Shown here piece after piece: positions 45,992-55,435 of a stretch of DNA of 64,000 nucleotides (positions are counted from its first letter, which is position 1; every line of letters begins with the position of its first letter). The stretch is from an uncultured Draconibacterium sp. GTDB lineage: Bacteria > Bacteroidota > Bacteroidia > Bacteroidales > Prolixibacteraceae. The translations under genes were made by a program, and so were the position numbers. The stretch is taken from contig NZ_OY776414.1 in NCBI RefSeq assembly GCF_963675585.1, forward strand, positions 2,645,001 to 2,709,000, given 5' to 3'. The notes beneath the pieces are model-generated. The model was not told where the DNA came from and did no database searches. It was given only the letters and a program-made list of their open reading frames with translations.

Positions 45992-46252
45992 TTAACTTTC
46001 TGAAAAAGAAACCACTCGTATTTTTTTTCTTATTGAACAAAATCATTTGGCTCAAAAGAACCTCAAATATACAAAGTGTAAATTGAAAAATGGGCGTTAT
46101 TCGTCATTTCATAATGGATTAAATAAATGCATAGACAAATTCATCGCTTCCGGCAGTGAGCGAATCAAATAATTTTGGGAATAATATTCCATTTCCTCCC
46201 GTCTTCAACAAGAATGAGTATTATCTTTACCGACACAATAAACGTCAGCAAT

Positions 46253-46903
46253 ATGAAAAATCTGTTTGTAAAAAAAATAAATGCGCAGGAATCTATCACA
46301 CTTGAAGAAGCAGACCATTTGATTGAAACGAAAACGGTAACACATTCAATTGATATATTAAACTGGGAAAAAGCTTTCCCATACAAACCCGATCTCAGGT
46401 TCAGAATTGCACACACAGGAACAGAAATCTGGTTAAAATACTACGTAAAAGAAAAAAGTATACTTGCGCAGGAAACAGAGATAAACGGAGATGTTTACAA
46501 AGACAGCACGGTTGAATTTTTTATTTCGGCAGATGGAACAAACTACTATAATTTTGAGTTCAACTGCATTGGCACCCCTCATGTTGGGTATGGCCCGGGT
46601 CGCGGAAACCGTACTCCGGTTGATCCTGAAATCTTAAAAACCATAAAAATAAAATCAAGCCTCGGCAATGAACCTTTTGACGAAAAAACGGGAAATTTTG
46701 AGTGGGAAATGATGATTCGTATTCCCATTACCTGCTTTACATTTGACAAACTAAAAACTTTTAATGGTTTAAAAGCCAGCGCAAATTTTTACAAGTGTGG
46801 CGATGCAACTTCCGAGCCGCATTTTGTGAGCTGGAATCCGATCCAATCGGAAAGTCCGGATTACCACCGTCCGGAGTTTTTTGGAAAAATTGAGTTTGAA
46901 TAA
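46253..46903 (+). CDS. Carbohydrate-binding family 9-like protein
   Basis: A 216-residue protein matching the CBM9-like DOMON-type sandwich: LRFRIAHTGTEIWLKYYVKE, YKDSTVEFFISADGTNYYNF, EFNCIGTPHVGYG, WEMMIRIPITCF and the ending ASANFYKCGDATSEPHFVSW. No signal peptide is seen from ATG 46253, and the upstream in-frame start at 46175 gives a poor one, so it may be cytoplasmic. Many homologues lie in glycan-use regions. Ligand unknown. Confidence 0.82.
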   Translation: MKNLFVKKINAQESITLEEADHLIETKTVTHSIDILNWEKAFPYKPDLRFRIAHTGTEIWLKYYVKEKSILAQETEINGDVYKDSTVEFFISADGTNYYNFEFNCIGTPHVGYGPGRGNRTPVDPEILKTIKIKSSLGNEPFDEKTGNFEWEMMIRIPITCFTFDKLKTFNGLKASANFYKCGDATSEPHFVSWNPIQSESPDYHRPEFFGKIEFE

Positions 46904-47144
46904 GTTCAGTCAGACTTAAATTCATTTCGTCTCCCCCACAAAACCGATCATCAGCAAACAATTGATTTTTGCCCACATTTTATATGTTTAAAAACAACAG
47001 GCATTTATCAATACAATTTGCTTTCCAATTAGGTATTATTTAAATTTATGTTCGTCTCCATATAAAGGGACAAAACGGAAATAACAGTTTATTTTTTACA
47101 AAAAATCAATTCCGAACAAACAGATCTAAATCCAATAAAACTAA

Positions 47145-48650
47145 ATGGAACAATTTATTTTATCATTCGACCAGGGAACTACCAGCTCCCGCGCCATTGT
47201 TTTCGACCAACAGGGAACCATAAAATCGGTAGCTCAAAAAGAATTTGAACAACTATTTCCGAAACCCGGCTGGGTGGAACACAATCCAAATGAAATATGG
47301 TCGTCGCAAGCTGCGGTAGCTGCTGAAGCAATAACAAAAATTGGAATAAACGGGAAAAACATCTCGGCAATTGGAATTACCAACCAACGCGAAACAACCA
47401 TTGTTTGGGACCGAGAAACGGGCGAGCCGGTTTACAATGCCATTGTGTGGCAAGACCGCAGAACTGCCAAATATTGCGATTCGCTGAAAGAACGCAACCT
47501 GGAGAGTATGATTCGCGAAAAGACCGGACTTGTTATCGACGCCTATTTTTCTGGAACAAAGGTGAAATGGATTTTAGACAATGTGAAAGGTGCTCGCGAA
47601 AAAGCGGAAGCCGGGAAACTGGCTTTTGGAACAGTTGACTCGTGGCTGATCTGGAAATTAACCCGGGGCGAAAAACATGTTACCGACGTCACTAATGCCA
47701 GCCGGACTTTGCTTTACAATATAAACGATTGCTGCTGGGACAACGAACTTCTCGAGCTTTTTACCATCCCGGCAAGTATGTTGCCCGAAGTAAAAGCGTC
47801 GAGCGAAGTTGTTGGCCACACAAAAACGACCATATTTGCGCACTCTATTCCCATTGCGGGAATTGCCGGCGATCAGCAGGCTGCATTATTCGGACAGCAG
47901 TGCACACAGCCCGGAATGGCAAAAAATACCTATGGCACCGGTTGTTTTATGTTAATGAATACAGGAAATAAAGCCATTGTATCAAAAAATAATTTGCTCA
48001 CAACCATCGCCTGGAAAATAAATGGAGAGGTTACCTACGCATTGGAAGGATCGATTTTTATTGCCGGCGCTGCTGTGCAATGGTTTCGCGACCAACTGGG
48101 ATTAATAAGTAATGCAGCCGACATTGAAAAACTGGCAAAAACAGTTGAGGATAACGGCGGAGTGTATTTTGTTCCGGCCCTAACCGGTTTGGGCGCACCA
48201 CACTGGGATCAGTACGCACGCGGTATTGTGGTTGGAATAACACGTGGCACCTCACACGGACATTTTGCGCGTGCAACCCTCGAAGGAATTGCATTCCAGG
48301 TTATGGATGTTTTAAAAGCAATGGAAGCCGACTCCGGCATTCAGATAAAAGAATTACGTGTTGACGGTGGTGCAGCAGCCAATAATCTTTTGCTACAGTT
48401 TCAATCAGAAACACTGCAATCGCCGGTAATCCGTCCACGCCAACTTGAAACAACTGCATTGGGAGCTGCTTATCTGGCAGGCCTGGCCGTGGGTTACTGG
48501 AAAGATCTGGATGAATTACAAAACCAGTGGGCCAAAGATCAGACTTTTACTCCTGAAAACGATCCGGCAATCGTTGCCAAGATGATTCGCAAGTGGGGAA
48601 AAGCACTGGAGAGAGCCAAACAATGGATTGATGACGACGACGACGAATAA
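47145..48650 (+). CDS. glpK: Glycerol kinase
   Basis: A 501-residue FGGY kinase that turns glycerol and ATP into sn-glycerol-3-phosphate. It starts [19 protein letters not shown] and has [39 protein letters not shown], and [13 protein letters not shown] with the catalytic Asp. The C-terminal ATP region [19 protein letters not shown] is intact. It ends in an acidic DDDDDE run. glpD follows by 23 bp and a macro-domain gene follows that, giving a three-gene operon. No glycerol facilitator gene is in the window. Confidence 0.97.
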   Translation: MEQFILSFDQGTTSSRAIVFDQQGTIKSVAQKEFEQLFPKPGWVEHNPNEIWSSQAAVAAEAITKIGINGKNISAIGITNQRETTIVWDRETGEPVYNAIVWQDRRTAKYCDSLKERNLESMIREKTGLVIDAYFSGTKVKWILDNVKGAREKAEAGKLAFGTVDSWLIWKLTRGEKHVTDVTNASRTLLYNINDCCWDNELLELFTIPASMLPEVKASSEVVGHTKTTIFAHSIPIAGIAGDQQAALFGQQCTQPGMAKNTYGTGCFMLMNTGNKAIVSKNNLLTTIAWKINGEVTYALEGSIFIAGAAVQWFRDQLGLISNAADIEKLAKTVEDNGGVYFVPALTGLGAPHWDQYARGIVVGITRGTSHGHFARATLEGIAFQVMDVLKAMEADSGIQIKELRVDGGAAANNLLLQFQSETLQSPVIRPRQLETTALGAAYLAGLAVGYWKDLDELQNQWAKDQTFTPENDPAIVAKMIRKWGKALERAKQWIDDDDDE

Positions 48651-48673
48651 ATTACAACATAAAGCAAAATGAG

Positions 48674-50233
48674 ATGAAAAGAGATGTTCAACTACAAAAA
48701 GCAAAAGACGAGAAAGAATGGGATATGATCGTTATTGGAGGCGGCGCAAGTGGACTTGGAGTTGCTTTGGAATCGGCCACCCGAAAATACAAAACCCTGC
48801 TGCTGGAAGGTGCTGACTTTGCAAAAGGAACATCGAGCCGAAGTACAAAATTGGTGCATGGCGGCGTTCGTTACCTTGGGCAGGGAGATATTTCGCTGGT
48901 ACTGGAAGCCTTGCGCGAAAGAGGATTGCTTCGTCAGAATGCACCTCACCTGGTAAAAAATCAATCGTTTATTATTCCCAATTACGAATGGTGGGATGGC
49001 CCGTTTTACACCATCGGCTTAAAAGTGTACGATATGATGGCCGGGAAATTGGGACTGGGACCTTCCATTCACCTTTCGAAACAGGAAACACTGGAAGCCT
49101 TGCCAACCATACGTGAAGACGGACTTACCGGAGGTGTAATTTATCATGATGGTCAGTTTGATGACGCGCGTTTATCGGTAAATCTTGCACAAACACTTAT
49201 TGATTATGATGGAGTTGCTGTAAACTATGTAAAAGTTACCGGGCTTTTGAAAGGAGAAGACGGATTGATTTGCGGTGTAAAAGCCAGGGATATGCTCAGC
49301 GGCGAAGAATTTGAATTTAAGTCGAAAGCTGTAATAAATGCCACCGGAGTTTTTACCGACGATATTTTACAGATGGACGAACCCGGATCGCCCAAAAAGG
49401 TAGTACCCAGCCAGGGAATCCACCTGGTTTTGGATCACGAGTTTTTACAAGGCGACCACGCCATAATGATTCCTAAAACCGATGACGGGCGGGTTCTTTT
49501 TGCCGTTCCCTGGCATGGAAAAGTTGTAGTAGGAACAACCGACACTTTGATTGCGGAGGCAAGTCTGGAACCACGCGCACTGGAAGAAGAAATTGAATTT
49601 GTTTTAAATACTGCCGGTCGCTACCTGACCCGCCCACCCAAACGCAGCGATGTAAGATGTATTTTTGCTGGCTTGCGTCCATTGGCTGCTCCGGAAGATG
49701 ACAGCAAAAAAACCAAGGAAATTTCGCGCAGTCATAAAGTGATTATGAGCCTTTCGGGATTAATTACAATTACCGGCGGCAAATGGACTACCTACCGAAA
49801 AATGGGACAAGACACTGTGGACAAAGCAGTAATATTAACCGGTTTGGAAGAACGGCCCTGCATTACTGAAAACCTGTCGATACACGGTTACATTAAAAAC
49901 GTTAACCTTGATGATCACTTTTATGTTTATGGTTCAGATGCCAAAGCCATAAAATCAATCATCAAAAAGAATCCGGAATTGGGCGAAAAACTGCACGAAC
50001 GACTGGAGTTTACAAAGGCAGAAGTGGTTTGGGCTTGCCGCGAAGAAATGGCAGTTACTCTGGATGATGTTCTTGCCCGCCGGGTACGCGCACTTTACCT
50101 CGATGCCCGTGCTGCAGAAGAAATGGCAGCTGAAGTTGCAGGCTTAATGGCTAACGAATTGGGTAAAGATACCAACTGGGTAAAAGAACAGATAGCTGAA
50201 TTTGGCGAACTTGTAAAAGGCTACTATTTATAA
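48674..50233 (+). CDS. glpD: Aerobic-type glycerol-3-phosphate dehydrogenase
   Basis: A 519-residue FAD enzyme that oxidises glycerol-3-phosphate to dihydroxyacetone phosphate and reduces quinone at the inner membrane. FAD motif: MIVIGGGASGLGVALESATR (residues ~17-36). Other hallmarks are SSRSTKLVHGGVRYLG, VVGTTDTLIAEASLEP and TGGKWTTYRKMGQDTVD. The C-terminal helical domain (AEVVWACREEMAVTLDDVLARR) is complete. Length agrees with GlpD (about 500). Co-transcribed with glpK. Confidence 0.97.
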   Translation: MKRDVQLQKAKDEKEWDMIVIGGGASGLGVALESATRKYKTLLLEGADFAKGTSSRSTKLVHGGVRYLGQGDISLVLEALRERGLLRQNAPHLVKNQSFIIPNYEWWDGPFYTIGLKVYDMMAGKLGLGPSIHLSKQETLEALPTIREDGLTGGVIYHDGQFDDARLSVNLAQTLIDYDGVAVNYVKVTGLLKGEDGLICGVKARDMLSGEEFEFKSKAVINATGVFTDDILQMDEPGSPKKVVPSQGIHLVLDHEFLQGDHAIMIPKTDDGRVLFAVPWHGKVVVGTTDTLIAEASLEPRALEEEIEFVLNTAGRYLTRPPKRSDVRCIFAGLRPLAAPEDDSKKTKEISRSHKVIMSLSGLITITGGKWTTYRKMGQDTVDKAVILTGLEERPCITENLSIHGYIKNVNLDDHFYVYGSDAKAIKSIIKKNPELGEKLHERLEFTKAEVVWACREEMAVTLDDVLARRVRALYLDARAAEEMAAEVAGLMANELGKDTNWVKEQIAEFGELVKGYYL

Positions 50234-50243
50234 CTTACCAATT

Positions 50244-50750
50244 ATGCAAAAAACGGAACTGGTTAAAGGCGACATTACCAAACTTAAAGTAGATGCAATT
50301 GTAAATGCAGCAAATAATTCGCTTTTGGGAGGAGGAGGCGTCGACGGCGCAATTCACCGCGCTGCGGGCAAAGAACTTTTGGCAGAATGCCGCACACTTA
50401 ACGGTTGCGATACCGGTGATGCAAAAATAACCAAGGCTTATCTGCTCCCTGCCCGGTTTATAATTCATACAGTTGGTCCGGTTTATAACGGAGGCAACCA
50501 CAATGAAGCCGACAAGTTAGCTTCCTGTTACAAAAGGTCTCTGGAAATAGCAGAAAGTAACAAACTCGAAACCATTGCCTTTCCAAACATTAGTACGGGA
50601 GTTTACGGTTATCCCAAACAGGCAGCTGCCGAAATTGCCATTCAAACAGTACAAACATATTTGTCAACATCAGCAATAAAGAAAGTAGTCTTTTGTGTGT
50701 TCGATGAGGCCAATTATTCCATCTACAAAAGCCTGCTGGAAAAGATTTAA
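50244..50750 (+). CDS. Macro-domain ADP-ribose-binding protein (YmdB-like)
   Basis: A 168-residue single macro domain. Key segments are VDAIVNAANNSLLGGGGVDG (residues ~13-32, ADP-ribose pocket), FIIHTVGPVYNGG and FPNISTGVYGYPKQAAAEIA. This is the MacroD/YmdB type, which removes acetyl from O-acetyl-ADP-ribose or ADP-ribose from proteins. It starts 10 bp after glpD, so it shares the glp transcript; why is not clear. Confidence 0.94.
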   Translation: MQKTELVKGDITKLKVDAIVNAANNSLLGGGGVDGAIHRAAGKELLAECRTLNGCDTGDAKITKAYLLPARFIIHTVGPVYNGGNHNEADKLASCYKRSLEIAESNKLETIAFPNISTGVYGYPKQAAAEIAIQTVQTYLSTSAIKKVVFCVFDEANYSIYKSLLEKI

Positions 50751-50896
50751 AAACAAGGACAATATCTGCAAATGTTTAATTTTTGGATTACTAAATGAAT
50801 GTAAATTTTACTGTTGTTTTTTATTCGTATACTGATAATAAATGCATTAAATACCTTACTCCTAAAAATTAACACTCTAAAATCTAAAAGAAAGCT

Positions 50897-50904
50897 TATC
50901 TTTG
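50897..50904 (+). promoter_or_regulatory. Candidate -7 promoter element for cold-shock gene
   Basis: TATCTTTG matches TAnnTTTG and lies 117 bp before the start, implying a leader of roughly 110 nt. Long leaders are common in cold-shock genes. No strict -33 element was seen. Confidence 0.5.
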
Positions 50905-51020
50905 CAAAATATCAGATTTGAGAATTCGTGCTTTTAGCAGCTAATTCCTCCCAACTTTAGTTTTTAACTGCCTTTTTTTTAGATCTTTTAATTCATTCAC
51001 AAATTAGTATATAAATATTT

Positions 51021-51476
51021 ATGGGTAGATCGCAAGAAACATTTAACAAAAAAGAAGTTAGAAACAAAAAAGAGAAGAAAAGAAAAGAGAAAGCAGAAAA
51101 AAGAAATGCTCGCAGAGACGGTGAGAAAAAATCAAGTCTTGACGATATGATTGCTTATGTTGATGCCAATGGAAATATAGTATCAACCCCTCCTCCTGAA
51201 AGAACAAAAAAAGATGAAATAAAATTGGAAGATATCGAGATCAGCGTGCCCAAAGGTGGTTCTGTATCCGATGAAGATCCGATTAAAAAAGGGATTGTTT
51301 CATTCTTTAACGATTCAAAAGGTTTTGGATTTATCAAAAATTCAGATACCAAGCAAGACGTTTTCGTTCATATTAACAACGTTATCGACGACATTAAAGA
51401 AGGTAACAAAGTTACATATGAAGTTGAAATGGGACAAAGAGGCCCAACTGCAGTTAATGTTAAAATCGACAAATAA
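51021..51476 (+). CDS. Cold-shock domain protein with charged N-terminal extension
   Basis: A 151-residue nucleic-acid-binding protein. The C-terminal ~65 residues are a cold-shock domain with RNP1 SKGFGFIKN and RNP2 DVFVHINNV, starting KKGIVSFFND. The first ~45 residues are rich in Lys, Arg and Glu (KKEVRNKKEKKRKEKAEKRN) and look disordered or coiled. This arrangement is frequent in Bacteroidota; the basic tail probably adds RNA contacts. Likely an RNA chaperone. Confidence 0.93.
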   Translation: MGRSQETFNKKEVRNKKEKKRKEKAEKRNARRDGEKKSSLDDMIAYVDANGNIVSTPPPERTKKDEIKLEDIEISVPKGGSVSDEDPIKKGIVSFFNDSKGFGFIKNSDTKQDVFVHINNVIDDIKEGNKVTYEVEMGQRGPTAVNVKIDK

Positions 51477-51496
51477 GCCGGTTTTAATCCCTATTT

Positions 51497-51520
51497 CATC
51501 CACCTGACTTTAGGTGGATG
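51497..51520. terminator. Convergent hairpin terminator
   Basis: A perfect 9-bp stem CATCCACCT / AGGTGGATG with a 6-base loop lies between the convergent cold-shock gene and the gene at 51533. The following T-run is weak on either strand. Confidence 0.6.
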
Positions 51521-51532
51521 ACATTCAAATTT

Positions 51533-52225
51533 TTAATTTAATTGATTGTCTTTATACATCCTTTTCATGTTACGATGATAAGTATTTGTCATGCGTGTAT
51601 GAAAATACGGATACAAAAAATGGTCGCGTAAAACCGATTCACTTTTAAAGTAGCTCCGGTGCACAATTTTCGTATAACCTTTTGGTGTTTGAATAAACGT
51701 CAGCTGCTGTTTTCCACTTGTAATATTGTCATCAATGTAACTAAACTCAATCACTTTATTCCGGTCATCAACTTTTATAATTTCGAATGCAGTAGCAATA
51801 TTTTTGAGTTTTAAAAGATGAAGATTTAGGTAAACAAGTTGTCCGGGCTCAATTTTTTCCACTTTATCATCGGCATAAACCAATTCATTCGCCTCTTTCG
51901 AAAACAAAAACCCAAAGTTTAACTTACCCGCATTCCAGGCATCTCCAGGATTGGTGTGAACGTAATAATTCCACACATTATCCAAACTATCTTTTAATAC
52001 ATATTCGCCCTCATGCAAGCGAAATCCTTCGATACTGGATGTTGAATTCAGCGAGGGTTTTACATCTGAAAAGGTTTGTTTGTTGTTGTCGATTTGCCGG
52101 TGAAGATACTCTCCCACCGACACCTCACTCACTTTATCCATCTGAACATCAGTTAGATAAAATTGCCCCCAACCATTTAAAGCAAGCAGAGACATTAAAA
52201 CAACGAATAGGAAATGCTTAATCAT
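51533..52225 (-). CDS. Secreted hypothetical protein
   Basis: A 230-residue protein with a signal peptide (HFLFVVLMSLLALNGWGQ). The mature part alternates beta strands and ends in a basic helix (FHTRMTNTYHRNMKRMYKDN). Segments such as AFEIIKVDDRNKVIEFSYID and GKQQLTFIQTPKGYTKIVHR suggest an SRPBCC/DUF1990-like cavity fold, but this is weak. I cannot assign a function. It is monocistronic and convergent with the cold-shock gene. Confidence 0.7.
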   Translation of the reverse strand: MIKHFLFVVLMSLLALNGWGQFYLTDVQMDKVSEVSVGEYLHRQIDNNKQTFSDVKPSLNSTSSIEGFRLHEGEYVLKDSLDNVWNYYVHTNPGDAWNAGKLNFGFLFSKEANELVYADDKVEKIEPGQLVYLNLHLLKLKNIATAFEIIKVDDRNKVIEFSYIDDNITSGKQQLTFIQTPKGYTKIVHRSYFKSESVLRDHFLYPYFHTRMTNTYHRNMKRMYKDNQLN

Positions 52226-52476
52226 TTTAAAACCACTTTGCGATAAAAATAGAGTAAAATATCCAATATTATCCCGCTTTAATTCATCATTTTTATTAAA
52301 AAAAGTGAATCACAGTCTTTTTGCTGCATACATATACGATAAAAATGGGGTGCAGTTGCTGCTCAGGCCCGCCTTGATCGCATGAGAATTTATATCAATT
52401 TAAAGATTATGTTTAATCAATTCGCGTTCAAGGACTTAAAAATTGCAACTTTCAAATTTATTTTTATATTAGCGAC

Positions 52477-52602
52477 ATGGACTCTTCTGAAAAAAAACAA
52501 AAAAATACCCTCAGAATTGTTTTTTACGTTATCCTCGTAACAATACTCTTATTTCTTACTCTTTACTTTGGCCTGCGCCTGTTGGGAATTGATATTCTCT
52601 GA
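52477..52602 (+). CDS. Small single-pass membrane protein
   Basis: A 41-codon ORF: a short charged start (MDSSEKKQKNTLR) and one strongly hydrophobic helix (IVFYVILVTILLFLTLYFGL), ending at TGA. The positive-inside pattern suggests the N-terminus is cytoplasmic. It is 52 bp upstream of the DUF1456 gene and could be co-transcribed. The 250 bp before it show no other feature. Confidence 0.5.
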   Translation: MDSSEKKQKNTLRIVFYVILVTILLFLTLYFGLRLLGIDIL

Positions 52603-52654
52603 GTTTTCAGCCGGAATTTTATTAGCTTGCATACCGTATTAAACCTGTTTATAT

Positions 52655-53125
52655 ATGGACAATAACGATATATTACGCCGACTCCGCTACGCCTTCGACG
52701 TTAGCGACACTAAAATGATGGAAACTTTTGCATTGGGCAGTTTACAAACCAACCGGGCAGAAATTAGCAGTTGGTTAAAAAAAGATACCGATCCTGATTA
52801 TGTTGAGCTAAACGATTTTCAACTTGCGGCTTTTCTTAACGGATTAATCAGCGATAAACGGGGAAGCAAAGAAGGGACAAAACCAATTCCCGAAAACCGT
52901 TTAAACAACAACATCATATTTCGAAAATTACGTATTGCTTTAAATTTAAAAGACACAGATATTCTGGAAATTCTTCAGATTGCCGGATTTAAAATAAGTA
53001 AACACGAGCTGAGTGCCTTCTTTCGGAAACCGGGGCAAACACAATTTCGCGAATGCAAAGATCAGATACTCCGGAACTTTTTAAAAGGCCTACAAATGAA
53101 ATACCGCGAAAACAAAACACTTTAA
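52655..53125 (+). CDS. DUF1456 family protein (YehS-like)
   Basis: A 156-residue cytoplasmic protein made of two repeats of the DUF1456 unit: NDILRRLRYAFDVSDTKMME with ISSWLKKD, then NIIFRKLRIALNLKDTDILE with LSAFFRKPG. E. coli YehS has the same two-repeat layout. Function is unknown. The next gene starts 1 bp after the stop, so they are co-transcribed. Confidence 0.92.
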   Translation: MDNNDILRRLRYAFDVSDTKMMETFALGSLQTNRAEISSWLKKDTDPDYVELNDFQLAAFLNGLISDKRGSKEGTKPIPENRLNNNIIFRKLRIALNLKDTDILEILQIAGFKISKHELSAFFRKPGQTQFRECKDQILRNFLKGLQMKYRENKTL

Positions 53126-53126
53126 C

Positions 53127-54023
53127 ATGAAAACCATAAGCCTGCTACTCATTTTACTAGCTATATTTACATTTAGTGTAAATGCCCAAAATTCGGATAC
53201 AGAAGATTGGATTTCGTTGTTTAACGGAGTAGATCTTGAAGGATGGACAATAAAAATTACAGACTCTGAGCTTGGTGTAAATCTCAACGAGACTTTTATT
53301 GTTGAAGACTCAATGCTTCGAATTCGTTACAACAAATACAAATCTTTTAACAACAACTTTGGACACCTGTATTATCACACTCCCTTTTCGTATTACAAAT
53401 TGAGTTTTGACTATCGTTTTGTAGGTGAGCAATTAACAGGTGGCGCCAGTTGGAATGTACGTAACAGTGGCATAATGTTACACTCGCAATCGGCCGAAAG
53501 TAATGAGTTTGGGCAACACTTTCCTGTTTCGATTGAACTTCAGCTTTTGGGTGGGCTTGAACAGGGAGAACGCCCCACTGCCAATGTTTGCACACCGGGT
53601 ACAGCGGTTGAAACAAACGGGATGGTGAACTACGATCACTGTATAAATTCAAAATCGAAAACTTATAATGGCGATCAGTGGGTACACTGTGAAGCAATTG
53701 TTATGGGTGGCGATTACATGACATTTATTGTTGAGGGTGACACCGTTTTACATTTTAAAAAGCCACAAATAGGGGGCGGTTTTATTTCGAATAAAGAAGG
53801 TGCCGTTGACTGGAATAACTATGGAGTGGAGCGCGATGAGGAACTGTGGATGGCAAAAGATGGGGAAATACTTACCAAAGGTTACATTGCCTTACAAGCC
53901 GAAAGTCATCCCATCGATTTCAAAAACATTAAACTCCTTAATCTGTGTGGTTGCAAAGACCCGAAAGCAAAAAACTATAAGTCGTATTTTATTACCAACG
54001 ATCAATCGAAATGTAAATATTGA
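53127..54023 (+). CDS. Secreted DUF1080 protein with C-terminal Cys motif
   Basis: A 298-residue protein with signal peptide (ISLLLILLAIFTFSVNAQ) and a DUF1080 sandwich: DWISLFNGVDLEGWTIKI, YYKLSFDYRFVGEQL, NVRNSGIMLHSQSAESN and the ending GYIALQAESHPIDFKNIKLL. It lacks the close similarity to the DUF1080 protein at 16363. The last ~26 residues, CGCKDPKAKNYKSYF then SKCKY, resemble the Bacteroidota GCxDPxAxNY...C repeat found at the ends of exported proteins. The start is 1 bp after the DUF1456 stop. Confidence 0.9.
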   Translation: MKTISLLLILLAIFTFSVNAQNSDTEDWISLFNGVDLEGWTIKITDSELGVNLNETFIVEDSMLRIRYNKYKSFNNNFGHLYYHTPFSYYKLSFDYRFVGEQLTGGASWNVRNSGIMLHSQSAESNEFGQHFPVSIELQLLGGLEQGERPTANVCTPGTAVETNGMVNYDHCINSKSKTYNGDQWVHCEAIVMGGDYMTFIVEGDTVLHFKKPQIGGGFISNKEGAVDWNNYGVERDEELWMAKDGEILTKGYIALQAESHPIDFKNIKLLNLCGCKDPKAKNYKSYFITNDQSKCKY

Positions 54024-54127
54024 AGTAAAATATTGATTGCAGCTAAATCTTCATGAGCCTATTTTGCAACCAAATTAATTAGCTGCAAGGGAATTTTGTA
54101 ATTTGCCAAAACGAAAAATTCTAATTT

Positions 54128-55381
54128 ATGAAATTCATACTCGTTTCTGTTGGAACACGTGGCGACATGGAACCTTTCCTTACCCTTGCCGGTTTATTGA
54201 ATAAAAACGGGCACCAAACACTTTGCGCTTTTCCCGAACAATTTCGTAAGCTGGCTGAAGATGCCGGAATTCCTTTTTATGGACTTAGTCCCAAATTCCT
54301 TGAATTAATTGAAGGAGACGATGCTGTAAATTTGATGGGTGGCAAAATATCTGCTCTAAAAAAACTAAAAATTTTAATCAAGCTTTATAAGCTGGGCATT
54401 GTTGTAAATAAGGAATTGGTTGAGCAACAAGAACTACTATTCAATAATGAAAAGCCCGACCGGGTAATTTTTAACGGCAAATCAACCTATCCAATAATCT
54501 GGGAGTTTTTAAATCCGGGAAAATCATTTCTGCTCAGCCCTGTTCCTTGTCTGATTCATTCACTTAAAGAGTATCCTCATATTGGATTTAAAGGCGATTA
54601 TGGCCCATTTTTTAATCAACTCACTTACAAACTAAGCAACTTTGGGCTTCTGAAAAACATTCAGGATACAACTAAAAGCATACGTAAAAAGCACGATATA
54701 AAAGGTTCGGATGTAAAAAAAGCACTTTTTGGCACTAAGATGATTTACACCATTTCGCCAAGCATTTTTAAACAACCCGATTACTGGCCGGAACATGTAA
54801 AAGTTGTTGGATACCACGAAAGAAACAAAGCCGGCAATTGGAAACCCGATGACAAACTGCTTCAATTCATAAAAGATCACGACAAACTTTTGTTCTTTAC
54901 ATTTGGCAGCATGACAAATCCTGAACCTCTGGAAAAAACAAAAATCATTTTGGAGATTCTTGAAAGAAATCGAATTCCTGCCATTATAAATACAGCGTCG
55001 GGAGGGTTAATACAACCGGAAAATTACGATTCTGACCTTGTTTATTTTGTTGAAACGATTCCTTACGACTGGGTGTTTTCAAAAGTTTTTGCGGTTATAC
55101 ATCATGGTGGTTCAGGCACTACACACGCTGCCATAAAAAATGGCTGTTCTACTATGATTTTGCCGCATATTATTGATCAGTTTTTGTGGAACAACCTAAT
55201 GTTTAATGCCGGTGTGGGTCCCAAAGGCATTGCCGTTGATAAATTAACAACTGAAAATCTAGAACCTAAAATTCTGGATATTTTCAAAAACGAGGAATAC
55301 AATAAAAAAGCCTGTGATCTTGGAGAAAGTATGAAGCAGGAAGATTTAAGCAAAGAACTCTACGATATTCTTATTTCGTAA
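54128..55381 (+). CDS. GT1/UGT-type glycosyltransferase
   Basis: A 417-residue GT-B enzyme resembling sterol or macrolide glucosyltransferases. The N-terminal acceptor domain starts FILVSVGTRGDMEPFLTLAG. The C-terminal nucleotide-sugar site has FTFGSMTNPEP and HHGGSGTTHAAIKNG (about residues 321-335), then PHIIDQFLWNNLMFNAGVGP, the UGT signature with an Asp-Gln ending. No signal peptide or membrane helix, so it acts in the cytoplasm on a lipophilic acceptor. The acceptor is unknown. Confidence 0.9.
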   Translation: MKFILVSVGTRGDMEPFLTLAGLLNKNGHQTLCAFPEQFRKLAEDAGIPFYGLSPKFLELIEGDDAVNLMGGKISALKKLKILIKLYKLGIVVNKELVEQQELLFNNEKPDRVIFNGKSTYPIIWEFLNPGKSFLLSPVPCLIHSLKEYPHIGFKGDYGPFFNQLTYKLSNFGLLKNIQDTTKSIRKKHDIKGSDVKKALFGTKMIYTISPSIFKQPDYWPEHVKVVGYHERNKAGNWKPDDKLLQFIKDHDKLLFFTFGSMTNPEPLEKTKIILEILERNRIPAIINTASGGLIQPENYDSDLVYFVETIPYDWVFSKVFAVIHHGGSGTTHAAIKNGCSTMILPHIIDQFLWNNLMFNAGVGPKGIAVDKLTTENLEPKILDIFKNEEYNKKACDLGESMKQEDLSKELYDILIS

Positions 55382-55435
55382 TAGAAATTAAATCAGAAAA
55401 TAATATTTTTAATACCATAAACTAAACCAATTGAC

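Noticed and set aside
50751-51020. Cold-shock riboswitch in the leader
   Set aside because: A leader of ~110 nt is likely, but I could not identify a conserved fold or cold-box by eye.
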